From positions 34,934,052 to 34,998,051 of the forward strand of contig NC_087062.1 in NCBI RefSeq assembly GCF_963678635.1: a stretch of DNA of 64,000 bases, read 5' to 3'. Position 1 is the first letter of the stretch. Each line of letters begins with the position of its first letter. The position numbers and the translations under genes are program-made. Under the pieces are notes generated by a model. It had not been told where the DNA came from. It saw only the letters and a list, made by a program, of their open reading frames with translations, and made no database searches. The DNA is from Symsagittifera roscoffensis. Taxonomy: Eukaryota; Xenacoelomorpha; Acoela; Convolutidae. Shown one piece after another: positions 28,501 through 38,802 of the stretch.

Positions 28501-29308
28501 AGACAGCCTAAGGTCACAAACTGTGAATACAGATGAAAGATCAGGCGTTTTGTGTTCGTTTCGAGGCTTCAGAGTTGCTCCTAACCAACCGCTCCAAAGA
28601 CTGGCAACTTCCTGGAACTGCTGGACTGGAAAGTTATTAGCTGCGGCCACAGATCAAACTTTTGACCTGAATTTGAACGCTAAAGCGAAAAATATTGCTC
28701 GAGTTTGGGATCTAGAAACTCAACGTTATGAGCACGAGTTTAATGCTATTACTCCGATAACTCGATGTTTGTCCCATTGCGACTACTACGAGAAAGCACC
28801 GGACATCAATCCATTTGTTCACTATTTGGGTTTATACAATGGCTCGATTCAAACTTTCGATACTCGGCAGTCTGAGCGGAATCGCGTATTGTATCGAGAA
28901 CACAATAAATCTATAGCCTACCTCACAAGTCACAGAGACAATTGTCTGTTGAGTTATGCAGAAACTGTGAAGCTCTGGGATTTGAGGAAACCTCATTCGA
29001 TTACAACTCATCGACTACCGGAGAACCACCAGCGAATCGCAGTCTCACATTTGTCATCATTGTTCGCGACGACCTACCTGAAAGGCAACGCTTACCACGC
29101 CGATATTTGTCATCTAGATTCAGGAAAAACTGTCTCTTCCTTCAAAATTCAACCTCAAAGTTACTCCTCGTTTCTCTCAACTAGTAAACCCCAATTGCTA
29201 GATGTACAACACGTCGAGTTTCACCCGTGCAAGAATCTGATAGGTTTTGCATCCCAAAGTGGAGCCCTCCTAGTCTATAAATTGAATCACGCATCTGATA
29301 TTGATTAG
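19534..29308 (+). CDS. RPTOR: Raptor, regulatory-associated protein of mTOR (6 coding exons, 1,440 aa)
   Basis: Role: mTORC1 scaffold that recruits substrates and docks on lysosomal Rag GTPases. Coding exons: 19534-19861, 21784-22341, 22617-22805, 24342-24580, 25737-25994, 26558-29308; all introns GT-AG, phases compatible, total 4,323 nt. Seen: N-terminal caspase-like RNC domain with [29 protein letters not shown] (His near 160) and FDCSNAG (Cys near 203), plus [20 protein letters not shown]; then [14 protein letters not shown] and [20 protein letters not shown]; an armadillo/HEAT region to about residue 760; a Ser/Thr/Asn-rich linker; and a C-terminal WD40 propeller ending near residue 1440. 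Length is close to vertebrate Raptor (~1,335 aa). The start is the first ATG of exon 1; a further upstream exon cannot be excluded. Polyadenylation signal AATAAA at 29,325. Confidence 0.95.
20137..20843. mobile_element. Foldback MITE with Tc1/mariner-like TA target site, in Raptor intron 1
   Basis: Starts CAGTGCTGATTTAAATTA and ends with the inverse of CAGTGCTGATTCAAATTA. Both ends are flanked by TA (20,135-20,136 and 20,844-20,845). The inverted arms are imperfect and run about 300 bases inward, sharing CTCAATTT, AGATTAGACAAAA, GTGAAGAGAA and TCTAGAA segments, so the whole element folds on itself. No transposase ORF. TA duplication and CAGT ends suggest mobilisation by a Tc1/mariner transposase. 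Confidence 0.85.
21003..21497. repeat. Dispersed repeat with GTTCCGACT/AGTCGGAAC ends (copy 1)
   Basis: Begins TTGTTCCGACTTTCG and ends in GGTAGTCGGAACATTTAGGG...GATACGAGCGGTCTTGTTT. A shorter copy lies at 29,979-30,177 with the same two end blocks, and a fragment of the left end lies near 59,350. Short inverted ends suggest a MITE, but the target duplication is unclear. Confidence 0.55.
22829..23980 (+). mobile_element. Non-autonomous Helitron, copy 1 (Raptor intron 3)
   Basis: 5' end TCTATTACATATTTAAATGC after an A. 3' end has hairpin GCACC-AGA-GGTGC (23,956-23,968), eight bases, then CTAG, and T follows. TC...hairpin...CTRR with insertion between A and T is the Helitron signature. The same two ends bound copies at 31,434 and 38,803. 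No Rep/helicase ORF. A tRNA-derived SINE is nested at about 23,447-23,640. Confidence 0.85.
23447..23645 (+). mobile_element. tRNA-derived SINE nested in Helitron copy 1
   Basis: Has an A-box-like TGGTCGAGAGGG and B-box-like GGATCGAAACCC spaced as in a tRNA with a variable arm, so a Ser/Leu-type ancestor is possible. A T-rich body with TTTGCACTTTATAAATCTGC follows, then the tail core AGCGCAGCTTCGCCTCTCTGTG. The same body and tail recur at about 38,190-38,395 and the tail at many other sites in the window. Confidence 0.65.
24256..24306 (+). repeat. SINE tail core (GCGAAGCTCCGCTTCGCCTCTGTG family)
   Basis: GCGCGAAGCTCCGCTTCACCTCTGTG: a palindromic GAAGC-TCC-GCTTC heart preceded by TGTCGCACTTGG and ending CTCTGTGTCAAAAT. 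Family members also lie at 25,350-25,391, 41,409-41,456, 49,487-49,532, 50,340-50,375, 59,103-59,148 and, inverted, at 55,137-55,190. Confidence 0.6.
25350..25391 (+). repeat. SINE tail core, Raptor intron 4
   Basis: TAGTGCGAAACTCCGCTTTG followed by CCTCTGTGTT, a diverged copy of the GAAGCTCCGCTTCGCCTCTGTG family. Confidence 0.5.
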
Positions 29309-29324
29309 CTTTTTTGTTAGAAGT

Positions 29325-29330
29325 AATAAA
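29325..29330 (+). terminator. Polyadenylation signal AATAAA of Raptor
   Basis: Canonical hexamer 17 bases after the Raptor stop codon. A very short 3' UTR would result. Confidence 0.6.
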
Positions 29331-29978
29331 TACAAAAATTGTGCATATAACTGCCTTAGTAAATCATTTAATGACATTTTGGCTGGGGAAGGGTACTTAA
29401 TTTTAATGCGAAGAAAATGAGCCAGGCGAAAGTGGTTGAAACGGTGTTTGGAAACGTGACGCTTGTGAAATGACCAAACTTGGTTACGTGAAAACATATG
29501 AGGCCTTGGGTATCACGTTACGGAACAAAATTAATGGTTAAATCTCTCTAAAATGTCATTGTGTTATGCAGTAAAGATTTTGGCATTGATTTTACATTTG
29601 CTTTTGAATTATTTTTGTTATGATGTCTGTATATTTCAGAATTAGTTCAACTTCGCATCCGGACTACATGAAATTGCTCCGATATGTTTTAAAACGAATC
29701 ATTTTTTGCAGTAGCTCCAAATGTCAGTGAATTTAAATGCGAAACTAACGGAACGTTCTGGCATATCCATGGCATCTGTTTCGTCTAGTTAAAATATAGA
29801 TCTTGATCACGCTTGCTCTGTATCGGTCATGTAGCTTAAACTCCCATTGAATATAGATATTTCATCAAAGGCAAATTTTTGTCAATATTTCAAATGATAT
29901 AATTAGGGCTTATGGTCCAATATTCTGTTATGTAGATTATTTAGTTAAAATTTACACTGTCGATTTCTCTGGAATTTT
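29331..29978. other. Intergenic, nothing recognised
   Basis: AT-rich sequence after Raptor. No conserved ORF, RNA gene or clear repeat seen. Confidence 0.5.
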
Positions 29979-30177
29979 TGTTCCGACTTTCGAAAAACGT
30001 GAGGAACATAAATGCCTGGGGTGGAAAACATTACTCAACTTTCAACACTTAGAGTTAAGCATTATCAGCCTTAAGTTCGTAGTTAGTCATTATATCATTA
30101 ACCAAAAACTTTTAGTTACCAATTAATGGGCAGTCGGATCGTTCAGGGCTTTGTCCCGATACGAGCAGTCTTGTTTG
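29979..30177. repeat. Dispersed repeat with GTTCCGACT/CAGTCGGA ends (copy 2, short)
   Basis: Shares the left block TTGTTCCGACTTTCG and the right block TCAGGGCTTTGTCCCGATAC plus GAGCAGTCTTGTTT with the copy at 21,003-21,497, but is under half its length. Confidence 0.5.
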
Positions 30178-30234
30178 CAATTTAGCCGAGTGCTCATTTT
30201 TTAGGTTGGATATAGAATTTTTGAGCTCATAATT

Positions 30235-30660
30235 TATCTGATTATGAGTAATGAACGTAGTGAAGACTCTTATATATAGGTCTTGCTGATTTTTTTTTGT
30301 TTTTTTTCAGGAAAAAGTCCTAAAATATTGTTGCACTTAAGTATAATGCAATTTTTGAGTTCAATTGAAATTCATCTGCTAAAAGTGACGTAAATAGCAC
30401 TCTGGAAATACGAACGTGGAAATGGCGCAAAAAAACGTGAACGATTTCTTGTTTCGAAAGTGGAATTTAATTTTTACATTTCCAACGGAATAAAAACTTT
30501 GATCTAGTTTTCTCGAGTTGAGTTAATGTTATCAAAAAAACGCCAATCAGAAATTGTTCTAGAAATTCAAAGAGCTTAAACAGCATCCATTTTTTTCTTT
30601 GAAATGTGAAAGTTTAGATTTGATGGATAGTTAACAAGATCCGTGTCAAATTACGAGATC
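30235..30660 (+). repeat. Dispersed repeat family R1, copy 1
   Basis: Starts with GTGAAGACTCTTATATATAGG, then a T-rich tract with TTTTTTTTCAGGAAA, and later TTTCGAAAGTGGAATTTAA, CGGAATAAAA and TTGTTCTAGAAATTCAAAGA. The same block order recurs at about 33,290, 35,785, 37,590, 42,500 and (inverted) 63,560. Confidence 0.55.
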
Positions 30661-30902
30661 ATCTTTTGACCGAAAATTGGCATTGCAGTTGTTGTTGTTG
30701 TTAAGGATTCTCAGAATAGATCTGAAGTGGCTGCCCTCAGTTCGTTTCGTCTCAGAATGTCCTCCATAATACCTGCATTTTGTACTGCTCAAAATGGCGT
30801 CCTCGTACAACGCTTTATGATTTAAAGTTACATTTGATAAGTCTACATAATTTTCAGTAGCACTAGCACACTTTTTAAGCCCACGGGGTTGAAGAGCGGT
30901 TA

Positions 30903-31075
30903 GTCTTCTCTGTTATACGGCCCAAAAAGTAATCTTTCAGACATTTTATAAGTTTGACCATGATGCTCGAATCTGATTGGTTGAAAATAATAGCAGCGAA
31001 AACATCTAAGCGTGTTCAATGAAAACAGAAGCTCAATTAGCTGTTTGATATTTTGGGCCGTATAACAGAAAAGAC
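30903..31075. mobile_element. Short MITE with 25-bp terminal inverted repeats
   Basis: The left end GTCTTCTCTGTTATACGGCC followed by CAAAA is repeated inverted at the right end (31,051-31,075) with one mismatch. Total 173 bp, no coding capacity. No unambiguous target duplication, so I do not assign a superfamily. Confidence 0.7.
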
Positions 31076-31433
31076 CCAAGAGCTGAACATGACACTGAAT
31101 ATCTGTGTTGATTCGAATGGCCGAACATACGGTCACCATTTTTTCTTCTTTTTAAACTAAATTTTTTCGTTTGGAGCCGTATTGGCAATTCTCTATCACT
31201 GCAAGTAGCACAGAATGATCCAACCTTTTCTTTCTATAATTGTCGTTTTTAGTGGTTGATGTGATTTCGCGAGCTATACGATCTCGTAGAAAATATGTAG
31301 ATTAGGCAAGATCTACGTTTGTTTTCAAAAAATCAATAACAAACAGAAAAATGAAGAAAAGTTTTATTACAAACTTCAAAACTTTCAACTTCTGCACAAT
31401 ATTTTTAATGAGAAAACTTTTTTCCAGAATCTA

Positions 31434-33116
31434 TCTATTATTTATTCAAATGCGGGCTTCACTATCTCGCCATGTTTAAGCTTTTTCAACGAATTATTTC
31501 TGCATGCTTAACGAAATTTTTTTTTTCACATTTAAGCTATATCGTATATTGCAATGGTTAAGAGTTTTTATTTCAATTTTCCAGTTTGTTTTTCACTGTT
31601 TTAAAATAAGCAGCCCAAGCTGTCAGGATTCCCCAAGGGGTTGCGAATTTTGCCTCCAATTATGATTGCCCAGATCCTTTAAGCGTACTAGATATGACGA
31701 ACTCAATTTACAAAATAGTTTACAAAACATGAAATTTCCGACCCTGTAATTAGGTGCTGTCAGAGCACTCTCAAGGATTGCGAACCGTTCCTCCAAATAT
31801 GACTTCTCAAATACTTGTAGTTTTTTTGTAGATATGGCGTCTTTTATGATTTTTTCAAAAAAAATTTCAGAAAACTAACTTTTTTTTTGAAAAATTGAAA
31901 TTCCCAACCCTGTAGTTGATGGCTATCAGAGTGCTATTAGATATTGCAAATCTTGCCTCCAATTATGACTGCTCAAATCTTTGTAGTTTTTCAGATGACG
32001 TTTTTTTGTAATTTTTTCAAAATTTTCCAGAACATGAAAAATTTCCGACCCTGTAATTAGGTGCTGTCAGAGCTCTCCCAAGGATTGCGAACCTTTCCTC
32101 CAAATATGACTTCTCAAATACTTGTAGTTTTCTTGTAGATATGGCGTCTTTTATGATTTTTTCCAAAAAGTTTCAGAAAACTAACTATTTTTTTTGAAAA
32201 ATTGAAATTCCCAACCCTGTGGTTGATGGCTATCATAGTGCTATTAGATATTGCAAATCTTGCCTCCAATTATGACTGCTCAAATCTTTGTAGTTTTTCA
32301 GATGACGTTTTTTTGTAATTTTTTCAAAATTTTCCAGAATTTTTTTTCTTAAAAATTTGAAATTACTATCCCTGTAGTTGGGTGCTGTCAGGGTACTCTT
32401 AGGGGTTGCTAATTTTACCTCCAGTTATGACTGCTCAATTCTCTATAGTTTTTCAGTTATGACGTTTTTTTATGATTTTTCCAAAGTTTTCAGTAAAAAT
32501 AGATTTTTAAAAAGTCACCAAAATTTTAAAATCCCAACCCTGTATTTGGATGCTGCTAGGAAACTCTCAGGAGTTTTAAATCTTGCCTCCAAATAGGATT
32601 ACTCAAATTGGATTACTTGACGTTTTTACAGTTTTATTGGAAAGGTTTCGGAAAGCATAAATTTAAAAAGTTTCACAATATGAAATTCTCAACCACGTCT
32701 TTGGATACTCTGAGGGTACTCCCAGGAGTTGCAAATCTTGCATCCAAATGCGACTGCTCAAATGCTTTCCGAAGTATGAAGCTTTTTTTATGATTTTTTC
32801 AATTTTTTTAAGGAAAATTAGGTTTAAAAAAATTCACCAAATTTGGAATTCCCAACCCTATTGTAGGGTGCTGTCAGGTTACTCCCAGTGATTGCAAATT
32901 TGGCCTCCAAATTTTTCAAAAGGCCTTTTGAGTTTATGACGCTTTTATGGTTTTTCAAATTCGGAATTAAAAAAAACTTTATAAAGTTTGAAATTTTCAA
33001 CCCTGTAATTGGGTGCTGTCAGAGTACACCAAAAGGCTGCAGATCTTGTTTCGAATATAGGCGGTTTTTCATGAGTTGTCAAAAATTTGAAGCACCAGAG
33101 GTACGTCACACGCTAG
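31434..33116 (+). mobile_element. Non-autonomous Helitron, copy 2, with internal tandem array
   Basis: 5' TCTATTATTTATTCAAATGC after A; the next block GGGCTTCACTATCTCGCCAT is shared with the other copies. 3' end GCACC-AGA-GGTAC then CGCTAG and a flanking T. Length 1,683 bp. The interior (about 31,670-33,040) is a degenerate array of ~155-165-bp monomers, each with CCCTGTAATTRGGTGCTGTC, a TTGCGAAtcTTgCCTCCAAA block and a GAyGTTTTTTnTGATTTTTTC block. A ~307-bp dimer was recently duplicated (31,740 and 32,047). Confidence 0.85.
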
Positions 33117-33289
33117 TTAGCATTTAATGAAACATCCAAAACTTGTTTTTTAATTGTAAAATCAAATTTTTATCGTAAAACTCTGAGTAACTTTCCATAT
33201 AACGAGTTGGACTAAATCTCAAAAATTTTTAATCAATTTTTCTCGAAAATGGGACAGTTTTAAATATATATATATACGGTTGGACTTTT

Positions 33290-33650
33290 GATTCTTTTTG
33301 AAGTTCACTTCGTTTCTTTTGTTAAAAGAAAGGCAAACTTCATCATCGAACAGCAAAAGTGTAAAGGTCACGAAAAACTTGATCAACGTCTAGTTTCGAA
33401 AGTGATATTTAACTTTTTTTTATTAATCCAGTTTTTTTCAAATTGTGTTAATTTAAGCAAAAATTAGATCATAAATTGTTCTAGAAGTTCAAAGAGCTTA
33501 AAATGCATCAATTTTTTTTCTTAGAAATTCGAAAGTTCAAATTTTTTCAAAAAATTAATCAGTATTTTTTTCTGTTTACTTGCGTGCATTGACTCTTTTT
33601 TAGCTGGCTGTTGGCTATGTTCATAACTAATTGGAGCCCATTCTCATGAT
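33290..33650 (+). repeat. Dispersed repeat family R1, copy 2
   Basis: Contains CATCGAACAGCAAAAGTGTA, AAGGTCACGAAAAACTTG, TTGTTCTAGAAGTTCAAAGA and the right-end block TTTACTTGCGTGCATTGACT, then GGCTGTTGGCTATGTTCATA. The last block reappears inverted at about 63,730-63,780. Confidence 0.55.
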
Positions 33651-33678
33651 CTGTTTTCCTATTTAAAATGTAGTACAT

Positions 33679-34106
33679 CAGGGGCGGATCTAGGATTTTC
33701 TCGAGGAGGGGTGCAGATTTTCAAAAAATTCTCGAAAGTTTTGTAGACCGTAGACCTTTTTTTTAAGTTCGACGAAATTGATTTTCCCAGCTCTCCCAAA
33801 GCATTGAAAAGACCCTGTTTTGGCCAAATTTTCTGCGCCGCAGGCAAAAAGTTGTAAAAATAATTCAAAAAATGCGTTGGAAAATTTTGACCCAAAAATG
33901 CGTTTTTCGATGCAACCTCAAAAATAGCGTATTGCAACCTGAAAATGAATATATATTGGCGCCGGAAGCGCCTTTAGAAAATCTTTCGATTCCGTCACCA
34001 AAATTGGATATCTTATAATAGTACAAAGGTGGGACCCTTTGGGTCGGCAGGGGCTCGAATCCCTGATGGGGGTGGGGCGTCCGCCCGCCCCCTAAATCCG
34101 ACCCTG
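33679..34106 (+). mobile_element. hAT-type MITE, copy 1
   Basis: Ends CAGGGGCGGATCTAGGATTT and CCTAAATCCGACCCTG are inverted repeats. Flanks TAGTACAT (33,671-33,678) and TACTACAT (34,107-34,114) are an 8-bp target duplication with one mismatch. A second copy in opposite orientation lies at 59,673-60,089. CAGGGGCGG ends with 8-bp duplications are typical of non-autonomous hAT elements. Confidence 0.85.
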
Positions 34107-34114
34107 TACTACAT

Positions 34115-35784
34115 ACAGAAACTCGAAAATGCAAACGTTATCATCGATAAAACTGCTTTCTACCCTTACTTATATATCTAAAAAACCTGTGTTGCAGTAT
34201 ATATTGTTAGATTCGCACTTTTCATCCTTGCAATTTAATGATTTGAACAAGTCAGGTTATTCCAATGCTCGCTCCCAAATGCATTACCAAGTATTCTGAA
34301 ATTGGATTACAGACCGTTTTCGAGGTAAACAACTTATCAACAAAATCATTGAATCTCTGTTTACTTCCATCTATTTTTTTCTTCACCAGCGGTAACAGGA
34401 TTCACGAATATGCTTATGTACTAAGATATGGTTTCTTTGAATGGATTTTACCAAGCTTGTACCTTCATCAAATTAAGAAATAGGTTTTCAAAACTTTTCG
34501 ATAATTTTTGCTGAAAACTAGAAGTTAATCGTTTGAAATTAATAACTATTTCTGCATCACACTTGGTGCAATGCATTGCAAATGAAATACTAAACAGGTG
34601 CGAGCCTACAGTTCGCCCCTGTATTTTCATTTATTTCTAGTTCTTCATTATTGCGAAAAGAAATTAAAATTTTCTTGAACATTTCCTTGCAGTTACCAGT
34701 AGCCGCTTTCTTTTTGTTAAGATTCATAGAGTTTTCTACAAATAATTGGTTTGGTTGTGTTCCATTCTTGGATGCAACTGCTGAAAGATCATCTCAATAA
34801 ATCAATGAGGGATGTCAAGAATGGTCTTACATCTGGCAAGTTGTTGATAAAGATACAAAATCATAATATGGTCTCATCAAGAACCCCGAGGAACACCCCC
34901 TCTTACTGATTCTGATTTGTGGGAAACATTATCGCATTTTTCAGTTTGTGTTCTTTTCAAGATAGCTCGCCGTAATTTCAATTAAGAACCCCCTCAAGGC
35001 AATTTTTGCCACTGTTCCCAGCCGTTCGAAAATGAGGTATTTTATCGACCGCTTTCGAAAAAACTGTAGACTGGAACTTCATAAATTGGACTTTCATCTA
35101 GTGCTTCGTGAACTCTTGGTAAAAAGTTAATAAAATGGTGACTAATGACTTGTTTTTGCGCAAACATGTTGACTTTAGCTATTTTTTGCTGGTGTGTGCA
35201 AAGTTAATTAAAAAAACATGGTTCAAAACTTCGATATCAACTCGACAATAAAAAATTTTCACTACCTCAGATCAATAATATAATGAGAATATTTTCATTT
35301 TTTGATGTTTTTTGTGCACTGAAAGTCTTTTAGTTTTTAATTAATAGCAAGAATTTTTAATAATTTTCAAGGAGGGGAAAATGAATCAGGTCACTAAGAG
35401 AAGTTATGGTTTGTATTTGTTTGAAAGTTGATCATTTGTTAGCGACAAGTTAAACTGTTCGATGTCTATTTTTTAAGTAGCTAGTTAGTTGTATCTTCCT
35501 GCTTATTGAGTTACCAAATTTGAAAACCAAAGCAAACTTTTGTTTTCCGCCATTGCCTTTTCAGTGGCCAGTGGTTTATATTTTTTGTATAGTTCATAAA
35601 TTCTATTTCCTATCCGGGATAAAAACATATTGCTGTACATACTTGAAATTGCTTTCATAGATGAGTTTGCTCAAATATTGTAAACATCGTTCCTGCTTTG
35701 CCAGAACAGGTCTGGATTCCGTTTTCTTGGGACAAAGTCAATACATGGTTTTTGCTTTCATTATAGCATCCGTTTTTATCAGTT
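34115..35784. other. Intergenic, no gene recognised
   Basis: AT-rich. Nothing beyond short low-complexity tracts; weak ORFs have no family resemblance. Confidence 0.5.
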
Positions 35785-36480
35785 AATAAACGTGAAGACT
35801 CTTGAATAGGTCGTGATGGCTATTTTTGTTTAAGAGTCGATGAACGTATTCAGACTCTTATATAGGTGGAGATTATTTTTTTTTTCAGGAAACGTTTTAA
35901 GAAATATTCAAGCTCAAATTCACTTTTTGGCGGTTTGAGAAGTTTTGACTTCTGATTTCTTTATAATTTCACTTTATTTTCTTTGTTGAAATGAAAGCAA
36001 ACGCCTCTATTGAACAGTTTTATGTACAGGTCTACAAAATGCAATTGACTTTCATTTTCGAAAATGGGTTTTAATTATCAGATTTCCCAGCGAAATAGCA
36101 AATTTACCTATTGATCCATTTTTCTTAAAGTGGGTTGATTTTACAAAAAAATGAGTCATACTTAAATTGTTCAAGAAATTGAAACAGCTTTAGCGCTACT
36201 CTGTTGGCTATGTTTTATCTAAATTCGACCAAAAGGCAAACTATTATCGAACAGCAAAAGTGTAAAGGTCACTGAAATCGTGATTGACTTAGTTTTGAAA
36301 GTGGATTTTTTTTTCAGATTTCCCAGCGGATTAAAAAGGCAAACTTTATTATCGATCAGCAAAAGTGTAAATATCACTGAAATCGTGATTGACTTAATTT
36401 TGAAAGTGGATTTTTTTCAGATTGCCCAGCGGATGTGCTTGCGTTCATTGACTTTTTTCAACTGTCTGTTGGCTATTTGA
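35785..36480 (+). repeat. Dispersed repeat family R1, copy 3, with internal duplication
   Basis: Two copies of the R1 left end (GTGAAGACTCTT at ~35,802 and CAGACTCTTATATAGG at ~35,850). Later a ~105-bp tandem duplication occurs: ATCGAACAGCAAAAGTGTAA near 36,246 and ATCGATCAGCAAAAGTGTAA near 36,351, each followed by ATCACTGAAATCGTGATTGA-type sequence and CCCAGCGGAT. Confidence 0.6.
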
Positions 36481-37040
36481 TAATTTTTTTCTATCTAATT
36501 TATCTTTTTTCATGCTGGATCTTCGAAAACATTTTTCCGAGGTTTCGTTTGTTACATCTCAATTGATAGGATTTGATTTTTAATGGCAGATTTGGTTTAT
36601 CTGTTAAATTGAAATTTATGGTTTTTCTGTTGACAATATTTTGTCATCCGCTCGCCAAATTTTTATGAACGCGTTGGTTTGATTTTTAAAAGGCGTCTGG
36701 CTTATAGCTAATGTTCAAATCGTTTTCGAGTGTTTCAATTTCAGATGTTTTTTTTACAATTCGCAGATGTAAGCTTTGCTTTCAGACTAATTTGAAGCGC
36801 AAAGTGAATGAAATTGGACAAGTTTTTGCAATTAGAGTAACTCGAGAAAAATGTTAATGTTTGACTATTAATGAGAATTTTTAAAGTACAGTGCATCCCC
36901 TCGATTAAATCATGCTTTGAGAAATTCGAAACTAATTGAGAAATTAAAAGTATATGTTAATATTTTTTTGAGTATCTAGATCTTTAATTTGTGATCCGAC
37001 TGTTTCATGGCTATAGTTTTTTCTAAGAGGTTGCGTTCGT
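36481..37040. other. Region upstream of SUMO, no promoter element assigned
   Basis: AT-rich, no ORF or clear repeat. Contains whatever drives SUMO; I see no specific motif I can defend. Confidence 0.4.
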
Positions 37041-37045
37041 TTCAG
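37036..37045 (+). promoter_or_regulatory. Candidate 3' splice site in the SUMO 5' UTR
   Basis: TTCGTTTCAG followed by G, 30 bases upstream of the SUMO ATG. Could accept a 5' UTR exon or a trans-spliced leader. The CNBD2-like gene has a similar TTGTTCAG one base before its ATG (45,196-45,203). Confidence 0.4.
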
Positions 37046-37075
37046 GCAACTTTGTGATTTTTTTCAAACGGAACA

Positions 37076-37375
37076 ATGAATAATAGTGAAGCAGTGACTG
37101 GAGCTGGGGACAGTGCGCAGCAGAAATCCAATGATTATGTCACTCTGAAGGTCAGTCAAGAGGGATTGGGAGAGGTTCACTTCCGGGTGAAAATGTCAAC
37201 CAAGATGTCCAAGCTGAAAAATAACTTTTGCGAGCGCCAAGGACTTAACAAGTCGGCTGTTAGATTCACATTTGAAGGACAAAGGATCGAAGACGACATG
37301 ACCCCTGCTGACTTAGACTTGCAGGACGATGACCTAATTGAAGTTTTCAGTGAACAAACAGGAGGAACTCTTTAA
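37076..37375 (+). CDS. SUMO: SUMO (small ubiquitin-like modifier), 99 aa, single coding exon
   Basis: Role: conjugated to lysines of nuclear and other proteins by the SAE1/2-UBC9 pathway after maturation by a SENP protease. Seen: a short flexible N-terminus (about 20 residues), then the ubiquitin-like fold with VTLKVSQEGLGEVHFRVKMS, TKMSKLKNNFCERQGL, VRFTFEGQRI, DDMTPADLDLQDDDLIEVF, and the C-terminus EQTGGTL. Cleavage after Gly97 would remove two residues. The N-terminus has no psi-K-x-E site, so SUMO2-type chain formation through it is not expected. No intron interrupts the coding region. It could be a retrocopy, but it is fully intact and has its own polyadenylation signal (37,537). Confidence 0.95.
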   Translation: MNNSEAVTGAGDSAQQKSNDYVTLKVSQEGLGEVHFRVKMSTKMSKLKNNFCERQGLNKSAVRFTFEGQRIEDDMTPADLDLQDDDLIEVFSEQTGGTL

Positions 37376-37536
37376 ACTTAGATAGAAGAGAAACTTACAT
37401 CTCAGAATTGAAACTATTTGTTACTTTGATAACTCAAATGTTATGTTTTGGTTTAGCCAGGTCTTAATGTGCAATTGTCTTTTCGTGAAAATTTAATTTA
37501 GATTTCATTTAATTTGCGGGCATTACAACGAGTTTA

Positions 37537-37542
37537 AATAAA
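37537..37542 (+). terminator. Polyadenylation signal AATAAA of SUMO
   Basis: Canonical hexamer about 160 bases after the SUMO stop, followed by a T/C-rich stretch. Confidence 0.55.
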
Positions 37543-37589
37543 CGTTCTTCTTCAACAGTTTTTTGATCGTTCTTGCTTGTAAGTTAAAG

Positions 37590-37980
37590 TGTCATTCAGA
37601 TAGGTCGTGTTAATTTTTTTCAGGAAAACGTTCCAATAGATGTTTGCCCTCTGATTTAATTTTTAGGTGGTTTGAATTGTGATTTCTTTGAAGTTGTGCC
37701 TAATCATATGTAAAGAGGAAGGCAAATTACGCTCTCCAATAACAGAAACGTAAAATTGTTATTGATTTTGGTTTCAAGTGGATTTTGTTAGACTTCGCAG
37801 CGTAATAACAAAATTCAATTATTGGTTCCCCTTCCTCAAATGGGTTTAGTCTTATCAAAACGAATTTTTGAAATTGAAAGTGTCCAATGGTTCTTTTGGT
37901 ATCTTTTTTTTGCGGTTTGAGTTAAATGACACTATTCAACTGTCTAATCGCTATGTTTGCCCCTAATGGATCCAATGATT
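37590..37980 (+). repeat. Dispersed repeat family R1, copy 4
   Basis: Has ATTCAGATAGGTCGTGTT, TTTTTTTCAGGAAAACGTTCC, a purine-rich AAAGAGGAAGGCAAA block and TTGGCTATGTTTGCC-like right-end remnants (CTGTCTAATCGCTATGTTTG). Confidence 0.5.
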
Positions 37981-38189
37981 AATTATATAGCTACAAATTT
38001 TGCTTAATAATGATTCCGTAAAAACAGTATGAATTAACACGGTTGATCCATTTTTGACACTTGCGATCAGCATAGTGTGTTACTACGAACCTTCTTTTTT
38101 TCTAACCTAACTCGCAAGTAAAAGTGTTCACTTATTTGGAAATTTCAATATAGCTTTGGAAGTTGCATAGCATCTGTTCTCTGCTTAAT

Positions 38190-38395
38190 TTGCGGCTAGT
38201 GTTTGGCACCTATTAAGTTTCTGTGGGTAGTCCCTTAATCTCTAGGTCGCACATTCGATTCTCAGAGAATGCCGATTTTTAAAAATTAATTCGAGTTTAT
38301 AATTGATTTTTATTATTGCACTTTATAGAGCTGCTTTTTGTCGTGTTCTCCCAAGTGATTGCGAATTGAAACTCTGCCTCTGTGTCAAATATTCA
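38190..38395 (+). mobile_element. tRNA-derived SINE, second copy (degenerate)
   Basis: B-box-like CGCACATTCGATTCTCAGAG, then TTGCACTTTATAGAGCTGCT and the tail core GAAACTCTGCCTCTGTGTCA: the same order as the SINE at 23,447. The A box is poorly conserved. Confidence 0.5.
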
Positions 38396-38802
38396 AAAAA
38401 TATTGGAAATGAAATTATTTTGCTATAAATTTTTCTCGCGTTTGTTCTTGTGAAGTTGAATACATTTTGTAAGTGGATCACAAACTTCGCTGTCCAAACA
38501 GCTAACTATATGTTGTTTCGATTTATGATTTTCAATACCACGAAGACCTATACTTGCGCTCGAAAAAATGTTTGGTTATGGTTAATTGAGTGCGTTATTT
38601 TTAATTAGTTTTTAAATTCATATACGGTGTTTTAACAATTTTTTTTATTTTTGCCTGATTTTTCACTTGACGCGTTCCTTGTGTTGATAGCATTCCTTAT
38701 AATATATATATAAATTACCAACTAATTACAGCGTTTAAGCTGAAATCAACGTTTTATAATATAAAGGAAAGTTGAAATACGTCTATTTATGCATACGAGC
38801 AA

